Source: Megamerina dolium
Lineage: Eukaryota > Arthropoda > Insecta > Diptera > Megamerinidae
Length of the DNA stretch: 64,000 nt
Direction of reading: 5' to 3'
Assembly: GCA_963854835.1 (NCBI GenBank)
Contig: OY978525.1
Coordinates: 22,963,253 to 23,027,252, forward strand
Numbering within the stretch: position 1 is the stretch's first letter; each line of letters starts with the position of its first letter. Of this stretch, positions 12,429 to 25,254 are shown piece after piece. The notes under the pieces were generated by a model that had not been told where the DNA came from, ran no database searches, and worked only from the letters and a program-made list of their open reading frames with translations. A program made the position numbers and the translations under genes.

Positions 12429-13733
12429 AATGGTTATCCATTTTGCGGTTTCAAAAGTAAATGTAAATAAAACACATATAAAATATTTTTTATCATGATA
12501 TTTCTTTTTTATTATAAAGTTTGAACGTTGACATTATGTGTGAAATACTACATCATTTAAATGACCACCACGCGAATTGTTGCAAGCATCGATAATTTTG
12601 AGGTAATTTTCGACCACTTTTTGACACATATTGGGCGGTATCTCAGCCATAACGTGACGAATGTTGGTTTTTAGGTGCTCAAGAGTTAAAGGTTTATCTG
12701 CATAAACACGGTCTTTCGCGTAGCCCCACAAAAAAAAGTCAAGCGGTGTCAAATCGCATGATCTTGGTGGCCACTTGATATCGCCACGACGAGAAATTAC
12801 GCGGCCAGAAAATTTCTCTTGCAATAAAGCCATATTCCCTCGAGTTGTGTGGCATGTGGCACCGTCTTGTTGAAACCACATATTCTCTAAGTCGTATTCT
12901 TCAATAGCAGGCAAAAAAAAGTCGGTTATCATATGACCATAACGCTCCGAATTGACGGTGACAGTCGTTCCATCGTCGTTTTCGAAGAAGTAAGGTCCAA
13001 TCACACCTCCGGACCAAAGAGCGCACCAAGCAGTGACTTTTTGTGGATGTAGTGGCCTCTCTTCAATTACTTGAGGATTCTCAGAACCCCAAATACGACA
13101 ATTTTGTTTGTTAACATACCCACCGAGTGAGAAATGTGCTTCGTCGCTGAAGAAAATTTTGTTCGAAAAATCGCCGTCCACCGCCTGTTGTTCAAGCACC
13201 CATTCGACGTATCTACGACGTTGTGAATGGTCAGCTGGCTTCAGTTGTTGTGTGAGCTGGATTTTATATGGATGTAGGTGTAGATCCAAATGCAAAATAC
13301 GCCATAATGTGCCGTAAGACAGTCCTAATTACTGAGAACGACGAGGAATCGACATATTCGGGTCTTCGACAACACTTTCACTTACAGCAGCGATATTTTC
13401 GGTGGTACGAGCGAAACGATGATGCACAGGCCTTACAATATCTGTAACCGATCCAGTCTCTTCATATTTTTTCACAATTTTGCCAATTGCTTACGTAGTT
13501 GGACGATTATGTAAACCATAATCTCCTCTTAAAGCACGATATGTGGCTATGGCAGAATCACCATTTTTGTAGTAGGTTTTTACAATTTTAATGCGTTGTG
13601 CGATAGTTAAGCGATCCATTTTCGCAAATGACAGACTTTGAACTGAAAAAGAAAGAAATTGTTTTAACAACTCAGTTTGACAGATGTCGAATTCTAGCCC
13701 TATACTTTTGAAACCGCGAAATGGATAACCCTT
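12429..13733 (-). mobile_element. DD41D mariner transposon, nearly intact
   Basis: Terminal inverted repeats are clear: 12432-12459 starts ggttatccattttgcgg, and 13703-13730 is its reverse complement with a single difference in 28 bp. Both ends continue outward through AA[T/G] to a TA dinucleotide (12427-12428 and 13734-13735), the expected TA target duplication. The length of 1305 bp is normal for an autonomous mariner. A transposase frame fills most of the interior on the minus strand. Confidence 0.92.
12534..13619 (-). pseudogene. DD41D mariner transposase with two premature stops
   Basis: The frame begins at ATG 13619 (MDRLTIAQRIKIVKTYY, a DUF4817-like N-terminal helix-turn-helix) and stays in one frame to the stop at 12534, 362 codons in all. 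It is interrupted only by TAA at 13491-13493 and TAA at 13329-13331. Catalytic motifs are present: FFSDEAHFSLGG, WFQQDGATCHT and SCDLTPLDFFLWG. Between the D of QQDG and the D of TPLD lie 41 residues, hence DD41D, the 'rosa' type of mariner. Codons 45-97 include a linker with IVRPVHHRFARTTENIAAV. The lack of frameshifts plus near-identical terminal repeats implies recent activity. A transposase supplied by another copy could still mobilise this one. Confidence 0.92.
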
Positions 13734-13735
13734 TA

Positions 13736-14269
13736 CAATATTTTTAACTTCCACAATTTATATTCTCTGACAACAAATCATAAGAGTTTCACCAGCATGT
13801 GGTGCCTATACAAGGTTTATGTCTCTTTTATGAATTTTACAGGAGAACATTCGAAAGTTTTTGAATAAAAATGTAGACTTATAAAATATATTTTCTTCCC
13901 AGCTAGTTACTTTATGAGTGTTTAATTTGTACCTAAGTGTCAATACTATGTTATATGTAGACAATTCAATGAAAGTTTCACAGAGGACCTCATATTATTA
14001 TAGAAAAACAACTACAATGTATATATGTACTAAATATATGTAGTCATTTTTATTATAAATATAGTAGTTACCCTTTTGTTATTGTGATTGACGATAATAT
14101 TGGTGTGGCAACCAATTTGTGTCGCCATGTTTATTTTATCACACCATACGTATATATATTCATTGATACACATACATATGTATGTAAGTGTATGTGTATA
14201 ACGACAGTGAATAAGAAAATCAAGTCACAAGAAATCTTTACGTAGCGATACATTAAATACCATATAAAA
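13736..14269. other. AT-rich intergenic DNA
   Basis: Nothing recognised beyond 'tatgtatg'-type simple sequence near 14170. Confidence 0.5.
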
Positions 14270-14630
14270 AAAATAAATAAATATGTGGCACTTAAAGCCC
14301 CGAACGGCTCATTGGCCGAGCTTCTCTTCCATTACTGTTGTGGGTGTTAAATTTTTGTACAGTATTAGAAGGGACCTACTTATTTTTGCCGGTTCCGAAG
14401 GGCAGAACCCTTGTGACATCACTTTTTCTGAGCTTTGTCACAGAATTCGTTTAGAAGCCTTTTCACGGCAAGTTGTTACTGTCAGAAGAATTGCCAATTG
14501 GTTGCCGACAGGCAGGTACCGTTCGAAAGAAAAATCTTTTCATATTAAATTTGTTATGTATCAGCCGAGGATTGAACCACGACCTACAGATCAGAAGGCC
14601 AACACACTAACCACTGAGCTATGGCACCCA
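14270..14630 (-). mobile_element. tRNA-derived SINE, near full length
   Basis: Read on the minus strand, the element starts at about 14630 with GGGTGCCATAGCTCAGTGG. This includes an RNA polymerase III A box (revcomp of 14611-14622). A B box GGTTCAATCC follows at 14569-14578, 33 bp further on, as in a tRNA gene. The body carries conserved words (CTGCCTGTCGGCAACC, GTGATGTCACAAGGGTTC, AGGTCCCTTCTAATACTGT). The tail ends AAGTGCCACATATTTATTTATT. Related copies lie at 55600-55934, 20290-20510 and 42600-42960. The antisense 121-codon open frame here is a by-product of the repeat. Confidence 0.85.
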
Positions 14631-16389
14631 CCATATACTATACAATAAAGTAATGGCAACTATGAATGTACAACAACAAAACAATCATGATTAGATACAA
14701 AAGAGAAAAAAACATACATATATGTATAAATAGTAACAAATAAAAAATAAATAGTAACAAATATACAATACAAAAATTGTATTTTGCCAAATCACATGCA
14801 TACATACGTATACCACACGAATATATATATTTACCATAATCAGACAAGTCCAAAATATGTTTTGGATCATTTTTATAAAAAAGCTTGCTTTAGTGAATTG
14901 TCAATGCATTACCAACTTTCCCACTGGGATATATTATTTTTTAAACTATTGTAAATATTTATTTATTTTATATATTTTTGGCACTTAAGAAATATGTCTA
15001 AAAGTACAAAAAATATTTTCGCATATGTATAGTACATATTTGAAATAATTGACGATGCTTTCCAATTTTCAAAAGTAAATTTTAAAACTAAGCTAATGAT
15101 CAAGCAATAATAATTATGTCAGTTTCACATACAACCTTTTAGATCATAGACGTTGACATCAAATATAATTTTTTACATTTACATTTAAATGCTCTCGTCT
15201 TCTTTATCCCACTATGTAACCTGCGAAATGTTCGTAAGCGAACATTCAAAAAATATAAAACTTCAACTTCAGCCATTTTTGATACATTTTTCAAGACCTT
15301 ATCATGAGTGTTTATAGGGCATACATGTGTATTTACTTATAGGTTTGATTTTTTTCATGAATATCCTGGTCCCCCCTGATTTAATATAACATAATATGTG
15401 TACACATGACGACATACATCTTATAAGATTATCCATATTTACCATATGCATAAATATTTGTGTGTAGTAGAATTCGATGTTCAACTATGAATTTGAGCAA
15501 GACTCTTTTGGAGAATAGAGAAGCCAGATATTAGTTAATTTTTGAGTTTATTCCGAGGTTCTGAAAATTTAGAAATTAAACAATTTGACATTTCTAATCA
15601 TTTTTCGTTTTCCCTTAGAAAGTAGCATATATTTTATTGTGACTGTCACTTGATAAACAAAAATACAACTCTCGTGCTCATTATCTTTTTTCTACAAATA
15701 TATCTAAAAGTCGCTTTCATCTACAATTAAAAATATCTTAATATCTCTCTAGTTGAAACATTCTACTTCGGGACTATGAACGCCATATTTCTAACCCATT
15801 AAATCACCTGCATTATTTTTCTTTGCATTGCAAATGCCTTTTGTTTAAAAAATAACATATAAACAGGATCCTAGAAACGTTATTATTCACAAGAGACTGT
15901 AGTATAAGATTAAATTATTTAAGTATTTCATATGATAATAATTTGGTTGCCATACTACGCGCACACGCACATCAGATGAATGAAAAAGAAAAGAAAAAAA
16001 TTAGGAAAACAATTTTAATATTTTCATTATGTGTTCCCATTATTTTGTTATGCGATGGAGAGCTCGAAATAATTCATACAATCTGGGAATAGTTTTATAC
16101 AATACATTAAGGAGCCTCACCAAAAGATAAACGTTGGAAAAAACATTCGTAATTATTAAATCATTCTATTTTGGAATACCAGAATAAGTATTAAAATTTT
16201 GCAAACTAAATTAACCCCAACTCTTCATCACAATTAGTAGAGTCACAATGACCAGCAATTTCACAGCAAATTCAATGTGTCTTTTCTTTTTAATCGTTGA
16301 TGGCCTGTGTCCAACAACAATTGCCTAGCAAGAGTATTCGGATGCTTGTGCAATTCAGAAATTTTGGGTACAATCAAATTACGGTGGAT
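14631..16389. other. AT-rich intergenic or intronic DNA
   Basis: No gene seen. May be the large intron upstream of the first visible exon of the KH gene if that gene's 5' exons lie to the left. Confidence 0.45.
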
Positions 16390-16940
16390 CTCATATACCG
16401 AGGCGGATCTACAATTATTCGCACACTTGGATTGTATATGCTAGAGTTTTCCGCCATTTTGCTATTCAGATTTCAAGAAAATCGAGAAGAGTTTGTAGAG
16501 GTTTAGTAGCGTCTGCGGCATTAGAGTAATAACAAAATACTGACATATCATCAGCAAAGGTCGATATAAATGTACAGTTATTGTCGGGCATATCTGAAGT
16601 GAATAAGGGATACAGTAAGGGGTCCAAAGCTCTCCCTTGTGAAACGCCTGCGTGAATATGCACTGAACATGTTGTAAAGTCCTTGTGATGTAGGAGAAAT
16701 TTTCATTTCGAGATATAGCTACTAAGTAATGAGGAGATTGTATATAAAGTCATCACGTAATCGAAAGATTGAGTGATATGAAGAAAGACAGTTGTACTTT
16801 TTTCTTCAAAAATTCTCCGTAGAGGGCTACAACACTACGAAGTAGCTCTATTGTGCCGTGCTGTTTTCTAAATCCATACTGATGTTGGGTAATCAGTTGG
16901 TTGCGATTAATAACGAAAGTTATATTCATGATCACTAACT
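16390..16940 (-). pseudogene. Jockey-clade non-LTR reverse transcriptase relic
   Basis: Two minus-strand pieces in the correct order resemble the middle of a Jockey-type polymerase. The first piece (16753-16935) contains NQLITQHQYGFRKQHGTIE, the 'HQFGFRxxHGT' block. The second (16466-16663) contains AGVSQGRALDPLLYPLFTSD and then ISTFADDMSVF, which includes the F-A-D-D catalytic motif. The following WxAKWR-like region continues to about 16400 past a stop. Stops and frame changes separate the pieces. The element's endonuclease and ends are absent. It is a dead fragment. Confidence 0.8.
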
Positions 16941-17243
16941 TTCCAATACTTTTGAGAGTAGAGACAGGAGGAGATAAAACTCATATGCATTTTATTTCAC
17001 AATGGAAAGAGGATGTTTTTATAAGACCACCGTATCAACAATAGAATGCGAGGCACGATGCCAAGTATATATATTTAATAATTAATTTAATTAAAAATAT
17101 TTGTGTGCTATGAATTATATGAAGTATGAATGAAAGTATATGTACGATATTTGTGTATATACATTTTATATTGTAAATAATTGATGACATAAGTATATAG
17201 ATATACTAAAATGATAGATTAAATTTTTTATTTACTTTTACAG

Positions 17244-20200
17244 AGAAATTAAAAATGCTCGATATAACACGTGATAAGCCAGTTAAGGTAGCTGTCAAAG
17301 TGGCAGTGCCGGTACGTGATCATCCAAAGGTAAATTTAAACATAAATTATTTAGAATACATTTATAACTTAAACAATACATTGCATCGATAATATGCAAG
17401 TAGCTATCAATTATAGGATAATACGTAAATGGAAAACAATCAACGAATTTTTATAAATTTCCTCCATTCTCCTGCTCTTATTGCAGTTCAATTTTGTTGG
17501 TAAATTACTCGGCCCGAAAGGTAATTCCATGAAACGTCTACAAGAGGATACAATGTGTAAAATGGCTGTATTGGGTCGTGGTTCAATGCGTGATCGTAAA
17601 AAGGAAGAAGAATTACGTGCCGGCGGTGATAGTCGATATGCACATCTCTTTGAGGATTTACATGTTGAAATTTCAACATTTGCAGCACCAGCGGAGGCTC
17701 ATGCACGCATTGCTTATGCCCTAGCCGAAGTACGACGATTCTTAGTGCCAGTAAGTACATATAAGTACCTGTAATTTTGAGTAAATAGTCGAATAAATCA
17801 ATACTTGTTTTATTTCAAGGATTATCATGATGATATAAGACAGGAACAAATGTTGGAAATGCAAGCACTGACATCGACACCCGCGCATAATCATATGAAT
17901 GGTGGTGAACAACAACAACAAAGTCCACATTCAATAGGAGGTTGTTCTGTTGGTGGTGGTATGGTTGATATGGATACGTCCAGTGATGATCTCAAATCTG
18001 ATATTGACAGCAACAGCAATGGTGGTGGCGGTTTGAATGATTGTATTTCGAATGGAAAGAATGACCTACAACAGCAACAACACCAGTCACAACAACAACA
18101 GCATCATCAATTAATTGGCGCCAACAATGACCACCACCATCATCAACAACAAACGCAAGAACAGCAGCAGCAGCAGCAGCAACAACAACAACAACAACAC
18201 CATATACATCAATTACTACACCATCAACATCAACAGCAACACCAGCATCAGCATCAACACCAACATCAGCATTCACATCAGCAGCAGCATCAACATCAAC
18301 ATACAATGGCATTGAAAAGCGTAACCGTAAATGGCATTGCCGCAGCAAAAGCAGCAAATAATAATGCCGCAGCAGCAGCGGCTGCAGCAGCGGCGGCGGC
18401 AGCTGCATCAAGTAAGTACAAAACTGCATTTGACATTCAATGAATAACTATCCTTTATTTTCTCTCATTTCCTATTTTTTAACATGCCAACGCACAAACG
18501 CACACACACACACTTATTCTCTCTCATCCTCTGTGTCCATAGTCCACCCGACAGCAATGGCAGTTGCATTACGACAATTGACCACAGCCACTGATATTGG
18601 TGGTATATTGAAACCAGCAACGGGTGTTGCTGCCGTCACCGCAGCTGCCACAGCCGCTGGCATTGCACCAAATCAGCCATGTCCTGGTTTATCGATACCC
18701 AGCGAAGCGGAAACAACCGCATCCACATTGGCGCTATTAGATCCACCCGGTGCACTTTTACATCCAGCATTGCGTGGTGTTAAAACCATTAACATTGGTA
18801 AGTGGTACAGTAAGAATATAAGTGAACTCTTTTTCCCATCATGACATAAATGGATGAATGCTTCGTCACAAAGGTAAAGTGCGAACGTATTACCAACAAT
18901 TCATTAGCTACAGTTGATTGAATAGAAAGAAATAAATTGATGACAAAGTTTGAAAATATTGAAAGTTATATGTTTGATCTATTTATTCAATGTTTTCGTT
19001 AACAGCTAATGGTTTAGGTCGTAAACGACCTTTACTGGGTGTACCACGTTCTGGTATGAATCCGACCAAGCGTACAGTTATGACTTTATTGGCACGTGCC
19101 AAAAATTCACAGACATTACATTCGGCGGTACGCAATCCAGCGACAGCGGTAGGTGCTGCAATGAGTGCAGCCAGTTTTGCTGAGTAAGTATTATTCATGA
19201 TTAAATCACAAATGTAGTTACTATACTCAAGACTTAAGTGCAATTCTAAAGTGATTTGTTTTTTGATTTATTGTATTTATATTGATATTATTCACACAGT
19301 TGTGTTTAAAATACCAGAAATACCTTTAATGACTTACAAAGGAACAATGGATAAAATAACGCATACTGAAGGAAAATATTCTCTCACCATATCAAATAAA
19401 AACATTCCCCTTCATTTTGCCTGCATTTTAGTAGCAATTTTCGATATTAGTGTTGATATGAAATGGTGAAAACTAATAATTTCAGTAATATCATAATATA
19501 TCATTAAATATGTTTATATGTATATATTTCTTCTTTTTTTTAATAAATTATTTAAAAAATCGCACAAAAATTATAATTCTAGTAATATCTTTTATAGAGG
19601 TTTGATTGTAAAATACATTTTATATTACCTTTGTATAAATACTTACGTGTTCTCGACTACTCATAATATCTACTGTGAGAGAAATGGAGTGCTGTAGGAT
19701 GGATAGTAAAAGTATTCTATAGTACTGTAATGTATAGTACTGTGTTGACCTTCTCTCCGGGTCCCTTATCGTTTTTCAGTTCTTGATCTATGTACATGAG
19801 ATCGGTTCTAGAATTTTTTCACTTCCTTCTTCATAAAACATCATGCATTATTTCAAGCATGTTATTATGAGTTATACTCCACATCTCGAGTTCTTAAATA
19901 TGTTAAAATGTCTACTGCAGTCTAGTAATACTTGAAATTTCCATACCCCATTATTAGTGCACTCAAACTATTGCGAGCTTTCCCTTCGTCAAGACCTAGG
20001 ACTATTTCTTCTTCACTGCGCATTGTTAACCTCAAAAAGGTAATTGTCTGCTACAAGTAGGCAATCTGTTTGAAAATTTCCTATCTAACTTTTGACATTT
20101 GCCTTCATCGTACTGTTACTGAGAACAATTACAGTTTTCTGGCAATTCAACTTTGGATCCTTCTTTAAGCGTCTTTATGTGATCCGTATTAGTATTACTT

Positions 20201-22047
20201 GTTGAACTCCTTAAGACAGGCTTCTGTTTTAGTAATTCATTTTTCATGTTTGGAAATAGAAAGAAGTAGCAAACTACATGTATGTTGTTGGTCACATATT
20301 TGTTTGAAATGTTTTCCATGCCCGTGGGTGCCATGGAAAATGTTCTAACAGAGTCCCGTGGCAAAGCTAAAAAAAATGATGTCACAAGGGTTCTACCGTT
20401 TAGAAGCGACTAATATATGTAGACTTCTTCTAATACTGCACTGAAAGAGAAGACCATCCAAAGGACCCTCTGGGGTCTATAAATGCCACATATATATTTT
20501 TATATTTTTTTTTTCCCCATGTCATTTATATTACTCTACATCACTGGGCGGCCTTCTAAAATGATATTTCGAATTTTTTATCCAAGTAACAATTTGCACT
20601 TCCATTAGGTTAAAATGCTATTATTTGCTTCGGTTGTGTGTCCATAACGCTTCGGTATGGTAGATTGAAGCAATCATTATAACATGTTTTCCCATTCATC
20701 ATTATGAAAAAATCTAAAAAGTTTATGGAAGTTTGAGTGGTTTAATAAATTAACATAACAAATAATAACTAATACAATAATAACAATAATTTGTTATTAA
20801 AATAATTTATTTTACAAAAATTCTTTCGCTTCAATTAGCATGGTGAAAAAATGTTCCAATTTTTTAATATTGTACATAATATAAAATACAAAATTAATAT
20901 AATAAAATATAATAAAAATATAATATATAAATATAGTTAATAAATAAAAATAAATAAAGCCACTGCAATGAACAAGAATACACTATTAAAATTTTTATTT
21001 CTTTTTTTGATTCATTTTATCCGCTTCGATTAGCATGACGAAACAATGCTAAAAATGCTTTTTTTTTTGTAAGCATGGTAAAGCAATGCCAAAAATATAC
21101 CGAATTGAGCGAGTTTTATTCAGTGAATACGAAAATGCAATGCTAAAAAGTGAATTGAGAGTGTTGATCATGCAATTGAGATCGTTACTTTTACGAGTAT
21201 TCTGTAGCATTCACAAGTAAATAATTTCTCAAAGAAAATGGCTTTAACAATGGCTTTACGAAGCAAAAAAAGCGAAATTTAAATTGTTTCTATAAACACA
21301 ATAAACACATGCAAATTGTTACTTGGGATATTAACCTTCTTTAGCCAATCTGAATGGTTGGAACTGGCATTTTATGATAACATATGAAAAGTAAAAATAT
21401 TCGAATTCTTAAGATGATAAGACATAAATATCCTCAGATTCAAAAATATCCAATATATGCTTTACTATATAAACTGATTTAGAAATTAAAGAGACTGTGT
21501 TGAACAATTTTTTTTAATACATTTAAACCCAAATGGAATCCAATATTCAGTGTTTTCAATTTCATTCTTCAATGAGCACAACCACATGAAAAAATAAAAA
21601 GGTCTTATCAGCAGACAATTAAATTTCAAAAGCATTTAAATTACAAGCACATTTAAATTACATTAAAGAGTTCGTAATCATTCCATAAAAATACCCATTC
21701 TCAATAGATGAAACCTCCCTACTAATTATATTTCGAGCACAACTGTATATATTTTCATTAGTAATTAGAAAAATTACCAGAATTGACTGGCAATTAGGCA
21801 AATTCCTATACAGCCAATATGTAATAAAAGAAATTTCCATACAAATTTAATTTCCATCATTATTTATTTTTATTTTTTCTATCGGTTTTCCTTTTTCTTT
21901 CTATTTTTCTTCTCTTCTTTTCCGTAAACATTTCCATATAGCCCTTTACAAATGTTGACAGCATCACCATTTATACTACCACCACAACCAATGGATCATC
22001 AATCGATGTTGGCATTACAAAAAGAGAGTCTGGCACAAGGTGTCTAA
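17244..22047 (+). CDS. STAR/Sam68-type KH-domain RNA-binding protein (5' exons not in view)
   Basis: Six coding exons: 17244-17329, 17487-17750, 17820-18411, 18543-18797, 19006-19183 and 21942-22047. All have AG/GT borders and compatible phases; the stop is TAA at 22045. The visible part codes for 492 residues. The first visible exon gives the segment before the KH domain ([15 protein letters not shown]). The second exon is the maxi-KH core, with [19 protein letters not shown] (the GPKG loop contacts RNA), [12 protein letters not shown] and [22 protein letters not shown]. The third opens with [10 protein letters not shown], the QUA2-like end typical of KHDRBS proteins. It continues into Q, H/Q and A runs. 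Proteins of this family bind A/U-rich RNA and control splicing in the nucleus. The QUA1 dimerisation exon and start codon were not found upstream and probably lie beyond long introns. From memory it most resembles D. melanogaster CG10384; that match should be verified. Confidence 0.88.
18070..18410 (+). repeat. In-frame CAR/CAY codon repeats and polyalanine in the KH gene
   Basis: Within the third visible exon, CAA/CAG/CAT/CAC codons dominate 18070-18305. They encode Q runs and an alternating H-Q tract (roughly ten HQ pairs near 18240-18300). A run of GCN codons encoding about 14 alanines lies at 18365-18408. Such tracts are length-variable and often lie in disordered protein segments. Confidence 0.9.
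19184..21941 (+). other. Long last intron of the KH gene
   Basis: The donor GTAAGTAT at 19184 and acceptor TTCCATATAG at 21932-21941 define this 2.76-kb intron. It holds a headless SINE copy (20290-20510) and otherwise AT-rich sequence with poly-T stretches. The 22-bp words 'agcatgacgaaacaatgc' and 'agcatggtaaagcaatgcc' near 21033 and 21072 are short direct repeats. Confidence 0.7.
20290..20510 (+). mobile_element. Headless SINE fragment
   Basis: Shares with the SINE at 14270-14630 the words 'gtggcaaagct', 'gatgtcacaagggttct', 'cttctaatactg' and a 'ctataaatgccacata' tail. The tRNA-like promoter part is missing. It is on the plus strand inside the KH gene's last intron. Confidence 0.65.
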
Positions 22048-23219
22048 ATGTATTGTTATCGATTTTCTATCATATGTATATACTTATAGTACATTTCAGA
22101 ATGTATATATGTACTATCACCCAGCCAAACACCCACCCAACCACATCACTATAGCTAGCAACACAACTACCATAAGCAAAAAGAATTGTCATCAATTGCC
22201 AATACCAATTACACCACCTTAATCACCTTTCACCAACACCACCACCTCCACCACCACCACCACCTATGCACACATTCAACGTTTTATGAATGAATATTTT
22301 TCCAACTGTACCTACTATACTCGTATGTAAGTATGTATATCTATACTTTATGTTGACCACCACGACTATTTATAATATATTTATTTACATTATATGTATT
22401 TAATAAAATATACATAGAGTAAATAAATAAAATAAACAAACAAAAAAACACAAATTAACAAAATTATTTAAATGAAAATGCAATGAATTGTAACAGAAAA
22501 CTCGCCCCAACGTAAAATACTAGTAAAAGATGTTGTTTATTTTTAACAAAAGCCAACAAGAAAAAAATTATAATAATTTATATACATTTATTTATAAGAC
22601 ATTTATTTAAAAAAAAAAAAGCCAAAAGGAGAATTATATTAATAGAAATTAATTAATAACAATTCTACCAAAAATAAGTATTAAAGATATGTATTTAGGG
22701 ACTAAACACTATAAGCATCCATTCATAAATGCATGTATGTATCAGTGTACACACACACACATATACACACTCTCGCAAAATGGGCAAATACAAAAGAACA
22801 AATACTTTAAAACACAACAACAACAAGAGCAAATTTAAACAAGGACATAAGTATATTTTTATTTACAAAAAAATATGTAACACATTTGCCTCTATAATTA
22901 ACAAAAAAAGAGCAAATGAAAAGCCGAAAATTTTTAATAATAAAAAATTGGGAAAATATGAAAAATATATAAAATATATTAATACGATTGTTTCATTCAA
23001 ACGATTTCCAGCAAAGAAAAAACAATTTAATCAAATTAAACTATAAATGTTTGAAATAAAATTAAAATTAAATTTAAAATGCAATTAATTAATGGCATAT
23101 GCTTATGCTAAAGCAGAGAACTTTTCAAATATAGAATATGCAAAATGGGGATAACAGCGCGTTAACCTACGAATAGTATAGAATAATCAATAGAAATTCT
23201 AGAGAGAAAAAAATGAAAT
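22048..23219 (+). other. 3' untranslated/flanking DNA of the KH gene
   Basis: Begins with a CCA/CAC-rich stretch (22210-22265) and contains AATAAA-like words at about 22402 and 22423 that could end the transcript. No coding region. The 105-codon frame at 22729 is lysine/asparagine-rich and looks like chance. Confidence 0.5.
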
Positions 23220-23420
23220 GACTGCCTGGCATGACGCTCCATCCTGCTGAAACCAAAAATTTTCACAAATCAATATATTAAATTTCAGTTCACGAGAAGT
23301 CGGAAATGTTGAGATTGATTACGAGTATATGTTCCCGAATTGAGGTGCACACCTTCGACCATAGAAAACACATTCTCGCGACGAAGCACGGTTCGATGAC
23401 TAGAACCGTGTGTCATTTAG
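23220..23420 (-). mobile_element. Mariner fragment with 'WFQQDGASC' motif
   Basis: Read on the minus strand, 23225-23265 encodes NFWFQQDGASCQA. This is the second catalytic block of DD37-41D mariners, and about 25 residues before it match the preceding region loosely (FPTSRELKF). Only around 200 bp are left, without ends. Confidence 0.6.
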
Positions 23421-25254
23421 AGTGCCAGATATAAGTTTTTTCAGTGCCAATATTTGTGTATGGGTAATTTTTATCTTGATAAAAGCATTTGAAAGATAGC
23501 GTCAAATAAGTATGAAGAGCATTGAAGCGCTTAGAAACTCAAAATTTTATGAAAAAGCGAAAAAGGAAAGAAAAACAATTTTTTCTTTTATATTTGCTAT
23601 TTTTACTATTTTTCCGTTTTTAATTATCCGACATAAAACCGACCAAAACTTGTTGCCACAACGAATTTTTAGTAGAAATGGAAAATTGACAAACTGACTG
23701 TCGCCATTATTTATCAAGATAATTGCTATGATAATTATTGCTTTTTATGACCAATATGCTATCTCCATGGGCAATATATTGCCTAACAACATTATCATGA
23801 TAAAAACTTTTGCCTGCGGTAATACCTTGTAATGGTGAGGACAAAAAAATACTCAAAAAAAAACCTCGGAAGAAGTTTCTTTTTTTTAGAAAATGTTGTA
23901 AAACGTCTCGCCCAACATCGGGTTGAAAATCGGCCCAATTAGTGTTCTTTTATCAGTTTCATTGGGCGAAGTTTGTCGTTCACAGCAATTGTATTTGTGT
24001 ATATATTTATTTTACTTAAATCTTTTTTATTATTTAAAACTTGTTGTTCTCATTACCTTATTTAATGAATTATATGACACAAGTGATATACACAACTATC
24101 ATGCTACATGAAGACCTATCTTATCTCCATTTGTACATTCTGTATCTGATAAGTTGTTGATCTTGGCAACATTTGCATATACATTTAAAAATGTATGTAT
24201 ATGCAGCTACAAAAAAAAACACAAATGAATAAAACGCGATAACGAAATTACTTTAAACAATTACTTTAAAAAAAGAACACCCAAGTAACAAACCACACAA
24301 AAACACAAATTTTCACAAAAATAATTTAATACGAAAATATTTAACAAAATTTATAATTATAAATATTACTTAAAGCAAAAATATTAAAATTATACTATAC
24401 ATTTATATTAAAAATGTTTTTTAATATACGATATATGTACATATGCTCTATATATGTTTATATGTATGTATGTATATATAGTACAATTAAGCACGTAAAT
24501 TTGAAAAATCTTATAATTAATTAAAACAAATTCTATAAAATTTAGTTATTCAAATACATATTTGAAATATAAGTAATTATCATTTTTATTAATTTTTGTT
24601 GAATAACATTCCACCAAGGAAAAATTTATTTCCAATGGCTCACAAGCTTTAAAAAAATTTTGTGATAATATTCAGATTCAGATGACCACGAATTTTCGCA
24701 GTTTCGACAATTTTCTCAATTTCAATCAAAAATGCGTTGATATTCTCAATTTTGGCATAAGCAAAAACTCTCAAGTAAAATCGAGATAATTCTCCAATTT
24801 CATTGAAATCGTAATGCAACCCTGAAAACTGACAAAAATTTGTTTCTCTTGGAAATAATTTGTGAAAAGAAAGGAAAATAAAGAGGTACAAATTAAATTT
24901 TAAAGACTTAACATTGCAAATTGTTGGAAATAATAACCAATTGTAGAGCATTTCTCCGTGTGGTAGGGAATTGATTTGAAAATGTTTTTCACTCCAAAAA
25001 AATGGTCAATACTTACGTATCCATCTAAGAATCGCATAACACAAAAAGAGTTTAAATTTTCATGTTGATATCTTGTTTTTCCAAATGCCTTAGCATTCTA
25101 CACAGTTTTTCAAAATTCGTTCATGTCACGCAGAAATATGACTTGAAACCCCCATCGTCGTTCACTTGTCAATAACTTCTACCCAAAACTACCTAATACT
25201 AATACGGCAACACACAAGTGCTAAGAAACGTTATTTTTTAATAGGTAAATACAT
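23421..25254. other. AT-rich intergenic DNA with a possible MITE
   Basis: 'taatttttatcttgataaaagc' near 23464 and 'attatcatgataaaaac' near 23791 are approximate inverted copies 330 bp apart and could be ends of a small non-autonomous transposon. Nothing else is recognised. Confidence 0.35.

Noticed and set aside
14569..14630. Possible functional tRNA gene
   Set aside because: A and B boxes are present, but the sequence does not close an acceptor stem and continues into a SINE body.
14283..14648. 121-codon open frame
   Set aside because: It is the antisense of the SINE, including its tRNA-like head.
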